The notes beneath the pieces are model-generated. The model searched no databases. It worked only from the letters and a program-made list of their open reading frames with translations, and had not been told where the DNA came from. A stretch of DNA of 64,000 nucleotides, from positions 62,001 through 126,000 of the forward strand of contig MSHJ01000012.1 of the NCBI GenBank assembly GCA_001941065.1. Direction: 5' to 3'. Source of the DNA: Alistipes sp. Zagget8 (GTDB lineage Bacteria > Bacteroidota > Bacteroidia > Bacteroidales > Rikenellaceae). The first letter of the stretch is position 1. The number at the start of each line of letters is the position of its first letter. The position numbers were made by a program, and so were the translations under genes. Positions 56,184 through 64,000 of this stretch are shown in pieces.

Positions 56184-56247
56184 GCAGAAATGTATGATTG
56201 TTTCAATCAGATGTACGCAAGTTTCAGTCTCCCGCGATGCCTCATTT

Positions 56248-56255
56248 TAAATTTG
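56248..56255 (+). promoter_or_regulatory. Predicted -7 element of the susCD operon
   Basis: TAAATTTG matches TAnnTTTG, giving a leader of about 75 nt before susC. Confidence 0.6.
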
Positions 56256-56334
56256 CAATACCGGAGAACCTTATTTATTCAAAAAATTAAATAATGGCAA
56301 GCTAAAACAAGACAAATAACCTAAACCAATCAAC

Positions 56335-59300
56335 ATGAGTAAATCTACAAAGTATGCAAATTCCGGAACCGGGCGGTGGAGCGCGTTGCGCTTCGGCGTG
56401 TTGGTTCTGGCGCTGTGCCTGCTGCAGGCGCCGGGAGCCTTTGCCGCGCCCGCTGCGGCGGCGCAGGCCGGGAACGCTGCCGCGAAACACCGTGTCCAGG
56501 GTACGGTGGTCGACCAGGCCGGTGCCCCGGTGATCGGAGCCAACGTGATTGTCGAAGGTACGACGATCGGCACGACCACCGACGTGAAGGGCGCCTTCTC
56601 GCTGGAGGTTCCCGCCAAGGGCCGCCTGCAGGTCTCCTACCTGGGCTACCAGACCCAGCTGGTGACGCTGACCTCGCAAACGCAGTATGTGGTGACGCTG
56701 GAGGAGAACGCCGCGTCGATTGCCGACGTCGTGGTCGTGGGCTATGGCGTACAGCGCAAGGAGAGCGTCGTAGGCGCCATTTCGCAGGTCAAGGGCGACG
56801 CCCTCGTGGACGCGGGCGTGTCGAATATCACCAATGCCCTCGCGGGTAAGCTCTCGGGCGTCACGACGCTCCAGACCTCGGGACAGCCGGGCGACAACGA
56901 CTCGGAAATCCTGATCCGCGGCGTGTCGAGCTTCAGCAACTCCAACCCGCTGGTGCTGGTGGACGGCGTGGAGCGCGATTTCTCGACCATCGACCCCAAC
57001 GAGGTAGCCAACATCTCGGTGCTGAAGGACGCTTCGGCGACGGCCGTGTTCGGTGCCAAGGGTGCCAACGGCGTCATCATCGTCACGACCAAGAGCGGTC
57101 AGGAGGGCAAGCCGAAGATGGACTTTTCGTTCTCGACGGGTTTCGCCATGCCGATCAACACCCCGAAGCACATCGACTCCTACCGGACGATGTCGCTGAT
57201 GAACGTGGCCAAGATGAACGACCAGCTCTTCGATTCCCTCACGTCGCAGGCCGACCTCAACGAGTACCGCCGTCCTTCGTCGCGGCTCAACGCGCTGCGC
57301 TATCCCGACGTGAACTGGCTCGACGAGATGACCGATTCGTTCGCCTCGACGATCAACGCCAATTTCAACATCCAGGGCGGTACGCGCTTCGTGAAATATT
57401 TCGCGTCGGTGGGCTACGCGCACGAAGGCTCCATCTTCAAGGGTGTGAACGACGGTAAGATCGACTCGCGCTACTATTACAACCGGTTCAATTTCCGCAC
57501 GAACGTCGATTTCAACGTCACCCCGACGACCGTCGTGTCGTTCAAGCTGGGCGGCAACGTCGGCATCAAGAACAAGCCCCAGCCGCAGGACGGCGACGAC
57601 GGCATGTGGAAATACATCTTCGGCAGCTCGACGGCCAAATACCCGATGTACTATCCTTCGTGGGTGCTCGAGGAGGTTCCCGACCTGGACTATCCGGGCG
57701 TCGTGGAGGACCGTCTGATCAGCGAGGCCGACCAGACCACGGGCAATCCCTACTACCAGATGATGCGCGGCCGCTTCATCCAGTTGACCGATTCCAAGCT
57801 CTTTTCGGACATCATCATCAACCAGAAGCTCGATTTCATCACCAAGGGCCTCTCGGTGCAGGGCAAGGTGTCGCTGAGCACTTATTATAAGTATACGACC
57901 CTGCGCACGGAGTACGACCGTCCGAGCTGGTATCTCGACTACTCGAAGATCGGCACCGACGAGAATGCGTGGAGCCGGACGGGCGACAACGGCTATCTCT
58001 ATGTGCCCAATCCGGTCTACACCACGGCGGGCAATGCGCTGCAGGACGGTTACTACCTCGATCTCTACTACGACCTCTCGCTGAACTACAACCGCACCTT
58101 CGGCCGCCACAACGTGACGGGTCTGGTGCTCTTCAACCGGCAGGAGCAGGACAAAGGTTCGGATTTTCCCTACTACAACGAAGCGATCGTGGCGCGTGCC
58201 ACCTACGATTTCGCCCACAAGTACCTCGTCGAGGTCAACATGGGTTACACGGGTTCGGAGCGCTTCGCCCCGGGCAACCGTTTCGGATTCTTCCCCTCGG
58301 GCGCCGTGGGATGGGTGGTTTCGGAGGAGCGTTTCTTCGAGCCGCTGAAACCGTGGTTCAGCAAGCTGAAACTCCGCTATTCGCAGGGTCTCGTCGGCAG
58401 CGACTACGCCAACAACCGCTGGCTCTACATGAGCGAATTCTCGAAGGACGGCAACGGCCATATCGTCGAGGACAAGATTGCCAACAGCTCCGTGCAGTGG
58501 GAGCAGGCCATGAAGCGTGACCTGGGTATCGAGATGGGCTTCCTGAACGACGAACTCCACCTGAGCGTGGACCTCTTCGACGAGAAGCGCGACAAGATGC
58601 TCATTTCGGTGGACAACACGACCCCGATGTGGATCGGCAACACCTCGAAGGAGCTCAACAAGGGTAAGATCAAGAAACACGGCATCGAGCTCGAGCTCTC
58701 TTACCGCAAGCGGCTCAGCAAGGACTGGACGATCTTCTTGGGCGGCAATTTCTCGTTCAACGAGAACCGCATCCTCTATGCCGACGACGCCCTCTACGCC
58801 CTCGCGCACCAGCGCAAGGTGGGTACGGCGCTGGGTGCGCAGCTCAGCGGCGCATACCTCGTGGGCAACGGCTACCTCACGTCGGTGGACGACATCCACA
58901 GCAATTTCCTGCCCGGCAAGGTCAGCGACGTGGTGGTCGGCGACTACAAGTTCCTCGATTTCACGGGCGACGGCGTGATCGACAAGGACGACCTCGCACG
59001 CATGGAGGGTTCGCTCAATCCCCCGATTGCCTACGCCTTCAACGCGGGCTTCAAGTGGAAGGGCCTCGACGTGAACGTCCTCTTCCAGGGCTATGCCAAG
59101 AAATGGGTCAATTTCGACCAGATGTACGAGTGGGAGTTCTACAAGGGCAACTACCGCACGCACCTTTCGTCGCTCGACTACTGGTCGCCGTCGAATCCGG
59201 GCGGCAACCACGGCGCTGTGCACTACACCGCCTCGTCGCAGGTCAACATGAACTGGTCGGGCTACAACGAGAGTGCGACGACGGGCGGTTACAATGCCAA

Positions 59301-59547
59301 GATTGCCGGACGCTCGTGGCGCCGTGCCGACTACCTGCGCCTGAAGGAGGTTTCGATAGGCTACACGTGGAGCGGTCCGAGAATCAAGCAGGCGCTGGGC
59401 GTGCGTGCCCTGAAGGTGTACGCCACGGGTAACAACCTGCTGACCTTCACCGACCTGCTGGAGGGCGATCCCGAAAGCAAGTACCTCGTGTGGGGTAAAT
59501 ATCCGCAGATGATGACCATCAAACTGGGTCTTCAGGTATCGTTCTAA
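56335..59547 (+). CDS. SusC/RagA-type TonB-dependent glycan importer
   Basis: 1070 aa. A signal peptide (ending near AFAAPAAAA) precedes a carboxypeptidase-D-regulatory-like domain (about 50-130, GTVVDQAGAPVIGANVIVEG), the TonB-box region DVVVVGYGVQRKESVVGAI, a plug with LVLVDGVERDFSTIDPNEVA and GAKGANGVIIVTTK, and a beta-barrel. It imports oligosaccharides across the outer membrane with the SusD that follows 21 nt later. No hallmark tells the substrate. Confidence 0.94.
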   Translation: MSKSTKYANSGTGRWSALRFGVLVLALCLLQAPGAFAAPAAAAQAGNAAAKHRVQGTVVDQAGAPVIGANVIVEGTTIGTTTDVKGAFSLEVPAKGRLQVSYLGYQTQLVTLTSQTQYVVTLEENAASIADVVVVGYGVQRKESVVGAISQVKGDALVDAGVSNITNALAGKLSGVTTLQTSGQPGDNDSEILIRGVSSFSNSNPLVLVDGVERDFSTIDPNEVANISVLKDASATAVFGAKGANGVIIVTTKSGQEGKPKMDFSFSTGFAMPINTPKHIDSYRTMSLMNVAKMNDQLFDSLTSQADLNEYRRPSSRLNALRYPDVNWLDEMTDSFASTINANFNIQGGTRFVKYFASVGYAHEGSIFKGVNDGKIDSRYYYNRFNFRTNVDFNVTPTTVVSFKLGGNVGIKNKPQPQDGDDGMWKYIFGSSTAKYPMYYPSWVLEEVPDLDYPGVVEDRLISEADQTTGNPYYQMMRGRFIQLTDSKLFSDIIINQKLDFITKGLSVQGKVSLSTYYKYTTLRTEYDRPSWYLDYSKIGTDENAWSRTGDNGYLYVPNPVYTTAGNALQDGYYLDLYYDLSLNYNRTFGRHNVTGLVLFNRQEQDKGSDFPYYNEAIVARATYDFAHKYLVEVNMGYTGSERFAPGNRFGFFPSGAVGWVVSEERFFEPLKPWFSKLKLRYSQGLVGSDYANNRWLYMSEFSKDGNGHIVEDKIANSSVQWEQAMKRDLGIEMGFLNDELHLSVDLFDEKRDKMLISVDNTTPMWIGNTSKELNKGKIKKHGIELELSYRKRLSKDWTIFLGGNFSFNENRILYADDALYALAHQRKVGTALGAQLSGAYLVGNGYLTSVDDIHSNFLPGKVSDVVVGDYKFLDFTGDGVIDKDDLARMEGSLNPPIAYAFNAGFKWKGLDVNVLFQGYAKKWVNFDQMYEWEFYKGNYRTHLSSLDYWSPSNPGGNHGAVHYTASSQVNMNWSGYNESATTGGYNAKIAGRSWRRADYLRLKEVSIGYTWSGPRIKQALGVRALKVYATGNNLLTFTDLLEGDPESKYLVWGKYPQMMTIKLGLQVSF

Positions 59548-59568
59548 CCCCAAAAACGCAAACAGACC

Positions 59569-61425
59569 ATGAAACATATATTGACAAAGGTATTGAGCTG
59601 GGCGATGCTGGCGGCGGTCGCCGCAGGCAGCACATCGTGCCTGAACGAATATCTCGACAAGGCGCCCGACGCCGGACTGGACGAAAAGGAGGTTTTCTCG
59701 AAATACGCCAATTTCAAGAGCTATTTCGATGCAGTCTACAACGGAGCCAATTTCAACATCAAGGTGCACTATCCGCAGTGGTTCGCCGGCAACAACCAGA
59801 AATTCACGATGGAGGGCCTCACGGACCTCTGCGACATGACCCGTATCCAGCGCTGCCAGCCCGGCAAGCAGGGCGACGGTTCGACGGTGATCTATGCCGT
59901 GGGCTACAACTCCGACGCTTCGTCGAAGACGGCGAAGGTTCCCTATTCGTGGAAATCGATCCGCGTGGCCAACATGGCCATCCGCAATATCGACATGCTG
60001 CAGGACGCCACCGACCGCGAGAAGAAGGATCTGCTGGCCCAGGCCTATTTCGTGCGTGCCTACTGCCATTTCGAACTCTTCCGCCTCTACGGCTCGCTGC
60101 CCTACATCGACAAGGTGATGGGTTCCGAGGACGAGTGGGACCTGCCGCGCCTGTCGGACTACGACATGCTGCAGCGCGTTGCCGCCGATTTCCAGACTGC
60201 GGCCGATATTTTCGACGAGGCGGGGCTGATGCGCCGCGACCCGGCATCGGGTTCGGGACACCTCTCGGCGTCGGACCAGGACAAACCCAACGGCGTGACG
60301 GCGCTGGCCATGAAGGGCCGTGCGCTGCTCTATGCCGCCAGTCCGCTGAGCAACCCCGGGAACGACATCGCCCGCTGGCAGGAGGCCGCCGAGGCCAACT
60401 GGACGGCGCTGAAGAGTGCGCTCGACTACGGCTACCTCTTGCTCGCGAAGGACAAGTACACCGACAATTTCTACGGTACGAAATACACCAACGAACAGTT
60501 GTGGGCCTATACGAGCGGCAGCACGACCAACTACAACAACGACCGGGTGCAGGCTTTCGTGCCCTATTGCTTCTCGAACAACGCCTTCAGTTCGGGACAG
60601 TGCCCGACGCAGAATTTCGTCGACAAGTTCGAGACCGCCGGCGGCTGGCCGCTCAACACCCCCGAGGAGCGTGCCGCAGCGACCGCCGCCGGGCAGTACA
60701 ACGAGCAGAATCCCTACACGAACCGCGACCCGCGTTTCGATGTCGTGGTCATCTACAACCAGAAGCCGGTGCAGGGTTACGGCAACGCCTCGATCTATGT
60801 GAACGAGGACGGCAGCCTGCCTTCGGGATCGCTGATCCAGAAGCGCAGCGGCAGCGAGGACGGTGTTTCGGAGACTTTCTACTACGAGCAGAAGCGCACG
60901 GGCGCCCTTTCGAACAAGGGTGTGCAGAACCTGCTGCTGACCGACCCGATTATCCGTCTGGCGGAGGTCTACCTCAACTATGCCGAGGCGGCCAACGAGG
61001 CTTACGGTCCCGACGGACAGGCTCCCGGAGCCACGATGACGGCCCTTCAGGCGCTGAACACGGTGCGCGACCGGGTGGGGATGCCTGCCGTGCTCGACAC
61101 CTACACGACCGACAAGAAGGCCCTGCGTCCGCGCATCAAGAACGAGCGCACGGTCGAGCTCTGCTTCGAAGGCTACCACTATTACTGCGACATCCGCCGC
61201 TGGAAGGACGCCCCCTCGATTCACCGCACGCGGCTGATGGGTATGCGCGTCACCAAACTCAACGCGGGGGCTACGGCGCAGTATCCCACGGGCTTCCGTT
61301 ACGAGCGTTTCGAGCTGCCTTCGAACCGTCAGATCGCCTGGAAGAACGACGGCATGTATTACGTGCAGTTCCAGACGAGCGACCTGCTCAAAATGAAGAA
61401 CTACGTACCCAACGAGGCGTGGTAG
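59569..61425 (+). CDS. SusD/RagB-type glycan-binding lipoprotein
   Basis: 618 aa, longer than the 500-550 common in the family. The lipoprotein Cys is in AAGSTSCLNEYLD. TPR-like helices (about 60-240) and a C-terminal domain with RIKNERTVELCFEGYHYYCDIRRW follow. It caps the upstream SusC. The next gene is another SusC homologue 13 nt downstream. Confidence 0.93.
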   Translation: MKHILTKVLSWAMLAAVAAGSTSCLNEYLDKAPDAGLDEKEVFSKYANFKSYFDAVYNGANFNIKVHYPQWFAGNNQKFTMEGLTDLCDMTRIQRCQPGKQGDGSTVIYAVGYNSDASSKTAKVPYSWKSIRVANMAIRNIDMLQDATDREKKDLLAQAYFVRAYCHFELFRLYGSLPYIDKVMGSEDEWDLPRLSDYDMLQRVAADFQTAADIFDEAGLMRRDPASGSGHLSASDQDKPNGVTALAMKGRALLYAASPLSNPGNDIARWQEAAEANWTALKSALDYGYLLLAKDKYTDNFYGTKYTNEQLWAYTSGSTTNYNNDRVQAFVPYCFSNNAFSSGQCPTQNFVDKFETAGGWPLNTPEERAAATAAGQYNEQNPYTNRDPRFDVVVIYNQKPVQGYGNASIYVNEDGSLPSGSLIQKRSGSEDGVSETFYYEQKRTGALSNKGVQNLLLTDPIIRLAEVYLNYAEAANEAYGPDGQAPGATMTALQALNTVRDRVGMPAVLDTYTTDKKALRPRIKNERTVELCFEGYHYYCDIRRWKDAPSIHRTRLMGMRVTKLNAGATAQYPTGFRYERFELPSNRQIAWKNDGMYYVQFQTSDLLKMKNYVPNEAW

Positions 61426-61438
61426 TGTTAATCGCATA

Positions 61439-64000
61439 ATGAGAAAATCCATGAAACATATTCTGTTTTCACATTCCAAATACGCTGCGCTGCTGTGCAT
61501 GCTGCTGATTCTCCCGGCGTGGTTCAGCCCGGCTGCGGCGCAGGCCCGCAAGACGCAGCCCCGGCGGGTCGACGTCTCCGTTGCGGTGGTCACGCCCGAC
61601 GGGAAGCCGGTCCCGAACGCCGATTTCACCGTGGGCGAGGGTGCCCGGCACCTGAGGGCCGACGAAGCGGGCCGCATCGTCTTTTCCGTCGCGCCCCGCG
61701 ACCTGGTGACGGTTTCGGCCGAGGGGTTCACCCCCGTCCGCGCCCTGGGCAGCGCCCTGGCCGAGTCGGCGCAGGTGACGCTGACCCCCGCGGTCCTGCT
61801 GGCCGGCGAGGGCGACGACATTCCGCTGCCTTACACCACCCTTAAAAAGCGCTGGTCGGTGGGCAGTTCCATTGTCATTCGCGGCGAGGAGCTCGAAAAA
61901 TACTCCTCGACCGACATCCGCAACGCCCTGACGGGTCTGGCCAGCGGCGTCGAGGTTGCGGAGAAATTCGGCGGCCCCGGAGTCAATCCGCTGGAGCACA
62001 TCGGCCAGTACGGCGCCTCGACGCGCATCAGCGTCACGACCCGCGGCAAGCAGATGATGTACATGGTCGACGACATCCCCGTGCAGATCGACGAGACGCC
62101 GCTCGACCCGCAGCAGATCGAGTCGATCACCATTGTCCGCGACGTGCTCGAAAAGAGCCTCTACGGCCCTTCTGCCGCCAACGGCATCGTCTACATCAAG
62201 ACCAAGCGCGGCCGCTACAACGACCGTTACCTCACGGTCGATGTCGAGGGCGGCGTGAACACCGTCGACCGCATGCCCGAGTATGTCAGCGGCGCGGATT
62301 ACGCCCGGCTGAACAACATTGCCCGCAACAACAGCGGCCTCGACATGCTCTACTCGCGCGACGACGTGGCGGCCTATGCCAAGAACGATCCCTACGACAA
62401 GTGGAATCCGAGCGTCAATTTCCGCGACATGATGCTCAAGAACACGATGTATTACACCAAGGCCAACGTCTCTTCGGGCGGCGGCAACGACCTGGTGCGC
62501 TACTTCGCCTTCCTGGGTTACGCCGGTGAGGACGACATCTACAAGATCGGTCCCGCGGCGAACTACAACCGCGTGAACATCAACGCCAACCTCGACATCA
62601 AGCTGCACCGCTACATCCGGGCGCGTTTCGGACTGGTCTCGACCATGGGCATCCGCAAGTCGTCCAACTACGGTTACAGCTCGAACTATTCGAGCGAGGA
62701 CGCGTCGTCGAATACCACGCTCGGCGTGACCGAATTCCCCGACATCATCAGCGACATCAACACCACGCCGGCCATCTCGTTCCCGATCTACGCCAACAAC
62801 GATCCTTCGCTGGAGTCGCCGTGGTACGCCGTGTCGTCGCTCTACAAGCAGAATCCCGTGGCCAACATCCTCGAGAACGGCGCCTACACCGAGACCATCC
62901 GCAAGGGCCTTATCAACGTGGGCGTGGATGTCGATTTCTCGTTCCTCACCCCGGGCCTCACGTCAATGACCTACGGCGCTTACGATGCCACGAACCTCGT
63001 GCGTCTGGGTACGGCCGAGGACTATGCGGCCTACATCCTGAACAAGGGCATCGACGAAAACGGTTACGACGCGATGATTCCCGAGCAGAGCAGCAGCCAT
63101 AGCGTGAAGGCCATGGCCAACAAGACCAAACTGCTCGACTACTTCTCGAACCGGTTCTATTTCGTGCAGAAATTCGCTTACGACCGCACCTTCGGCCGCC
63201 ATGCCGTCGCCGCGTCGGCGTCGTACATGATTACCAAGCGTTCGCAGAAATTCATCACCGAGCACCGCCGCGAGATGACCTTCGGCTTCGGCGCCCGCTA
63301 TGCCTACGACGGCCGTTACCTCGTGCAGGCGGCGTGCAGCTACCAGGGCACTTACGCGTTGCTCAACAACCGCTGGTCGGCATCGCCGTCGGTGGGTCTG
63401 GGCTGGATCGTCTCCGAGGAGAATTTCATGAAGAACCTCCGCGGCATCGATTTCCTGAAGCTGCGTGCCGAGGGCGGTATCCTCTATTACGACGGTTCGA
63501 TGTCGGCCAACCGCGACGTCGACAACTACAAGTGGGACAGCGACGGCCAGAAATTCGGCCCCCATACGAACAACCAGTGGTTCGGAAGCACCACGAGCAA
63601 CGCCGTCGACCGGCTCTATGCGCAGATGCTGGGCAACCCGAACCTGCGTTTCGAGAAACGCCGCGAATTCACCGTCGGCATCGAGGGTCTGGCCCTGCGC
63701 CGCCGGCTGAGCTTCGAACTCAACTATTACAACACGCTCTCCGACGGTCCCGTCACCGAGATGCAGAACGTCCTGCCGCTGCTGGCCGGCATTTCGTCGG
63801 GCGCCCTGTGGATGAACTACGAAAAGACCCGCTATCAGGGTTACGAACTCGCGCTGGGCTGGCGCGACCGGGCCGGCGATTTCTCCTACTCGGTCAACGG
63901 CTGGGCGACGTTCCAGGCTTCGAAGGTGCTGCGTGCCGACGAACTCGACTACAAGGACGCCTACCGTTCGAAGGTCGGCTATTCGGCCTCCTCGATCTGG
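61439..64000 (+). CDS. Second SusC-like TonB-dependent receptor, 3' cut by the window
   Basis: The frame is open from the ATG at 61439 to the end of the window (854 codons). It begins with a signal (AALLCMLLILPAWFSPAAAQA), then a domain VAVVTPDGKPVPNADFTVGE that looks like a diverged carboxypeptidase-regulatory fold (about 45-140). The plug has MMYMVDDIPVQIDETPLDPQ and LYGPSAANGIVYIKTKRG, followed by barrel strands. It differs from the upstream SusC and probably pairs with a SusD beyond the window. Start at 61451 is also possible. Confidence 0.88.
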   Translation, partial: MRKSMKHILFSHSKYAALLCMLLILPAWFSPAAAQARKTQPRRVDVSVAVVTPDGKPVPNADFTVGEGARHLRADEAGRIVFSVAPRDLVTVSAEGFTPVRALGSALAESAQVTLTPAVLLAGEGDDIPLPYTTLKKRWSVGSSIVIRGEELEKYSSTDIRNALTGLASGVEVAEKFGGPGVNPLEHIGQYGASTRISVTTRGKQMMYMVDDIPVQIDETPLDPQQIESITIVRDVLEKSLYGPSAANGIVYIKTKRGRYNDRYLTVDVEGGVNTVDRMPEYVSGADYARLNNIARNNSGLDMLYSRDDVAAYAKNDPYDKWNPSVNFRDMMLKNTMYYTKANVSSGGGNDLVRYFAFLGYAGEDDIYKIGPAANYNRVNINANLDIKLHRYIRARFGLVSTMGIRKSSNYGYSSNYSSEDASSNTTLGVTEFPDIISDINTTPAISFPIYANNDPSLESPWYAVSSLYKQNPVANILENGAYTETIRKGLINVGVDVDFSFLTPGLTSMTYGAYDATNLVRLGTAEDYAAYILNKGIDENGYDAMIPEQSSSHSVKAMANKTKLLDYFSNRFYFVQKFAYDRTFGRHAVAASASYMITKRSQKFITEHRREMTFGFGARYAYDGRYLVQAACSYQGTYALLNNRWSASPSVGLGWIVSEENFMKNLRGIDFLKLRAEGGILYYDGSMSANRDVDNYKWDSDGQKFGPHTNNQWFGSTTSNAVDRLYAQMLGNPNLRFEKRREFTVGIEGLALRRRLSFELNYYNTLSDGPVTEMQNVLPLLAGISSGALWMNYEKTRYQGYELALGWRDRAGDFSYSVNGWATFQASKVLRADELDYKDAYRSKVGYSASSIW

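Noticed and set aside
56302..61821. 1839-codon antisense ORF opposite susC and susD
   Set aside because: Composition is a mirror of the SusC/SusD genes, and no promoter or domain supports it.

Overview
The window looks like a chromosomal piece of a Bacteroidales bacterium, most likely Alistipes or a close Rikenellaceae relative. The reasons are SusC/SusD pairs, many promoters with the Bacteroidetes -7 element TAnnTTTG (often with TTTG or TTG about 19-22 bases upstream), almost no Shine-Dalgarno dependence, and GC-rich coding sequence from about 11 kb onward. The genus is an inference. No rRNA, tRNA, CRISPR array or intact insertion sequence was found.

Layout. (1) 1-10.96 kb: a glycan-use locus, visibly less GC-rich than the rest. 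It has the 3' part of a SusD gene (+), a tight five-gene minus-strand operon and a divergent GH97 gene. The operon encodes a GH42 enzyme, a GH2 enzyme, a corrinoid protein, a small MetH-activation-domain protein and a UroD-fold methyltransferase with a zinc motif. Glycosidases co-transcribed with a B12 methyl-transfer triad suggest anaerobic removal of methyl groups from a methylated glycan or glycoside. This is the best candidate for an undescribed system. (2) 11.0-17.3 kb: a HAD phosphatase and a secreted metallophosphoesterase (-), then a glycerol-1-phosphate dehydrogenase-like enzyme, an organophosphate transporter and a DeoR/GlpR regulator (+). (3) 17.4-28.6 kb: a complete UMP pathway, pyrC-carA-carB-pyrK-pyrD-pyrF-(glutaredoxin-like)-(S41 peptidase)-pyrE-pyrB. 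It is preceded by a short leader ORF whose stop codon lies inside an intrinsic terminator, like the UTP-sensitive pyrBI attenuator. PyrB carries a PyrI-like zinc tail. (4) 28.6-42.4 kb: nearly all of IMP synthesis, purE-purK-purL-purC-purF-purM-purN-(flavin-oxidase-like)-purH-purD, then folD. Only purB is absent. folD has no in-frame stop before its terminator.

(5) 42.4-49.5 kb, minus strand: a TonB-dependent receptor, a lipoprotein interrupted at a G8 tract, nadC, an LTA-synthase-like membrane sulfatase-fold enzyme and a DUF2156-GNAT fusion. (6) 49.5-52.1 kb, minus strand: a GH2/LacZ-like pseudoenzyme, rlmH and a LuxR-type regulator with a receiver-like domain lacking the phospho-acceptor. 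(7) 52.1-56.1 kb, plus strand: asnS, rpoN and a degenerate PAP2-like membrane protein. (8) 56.3-64 kb: a polysaccharide-utilization locus with SusC, SusD and a second SusC-like receptor cut by the window end.

Two intergenic repeat families are visible: a 67-bp element with a GTGTCGT/ACGACAC palindrome (three copies) and a 48-bp GC-rich element (two copies, inverted). A 66-bp tandem repeat lies in the purE leader.
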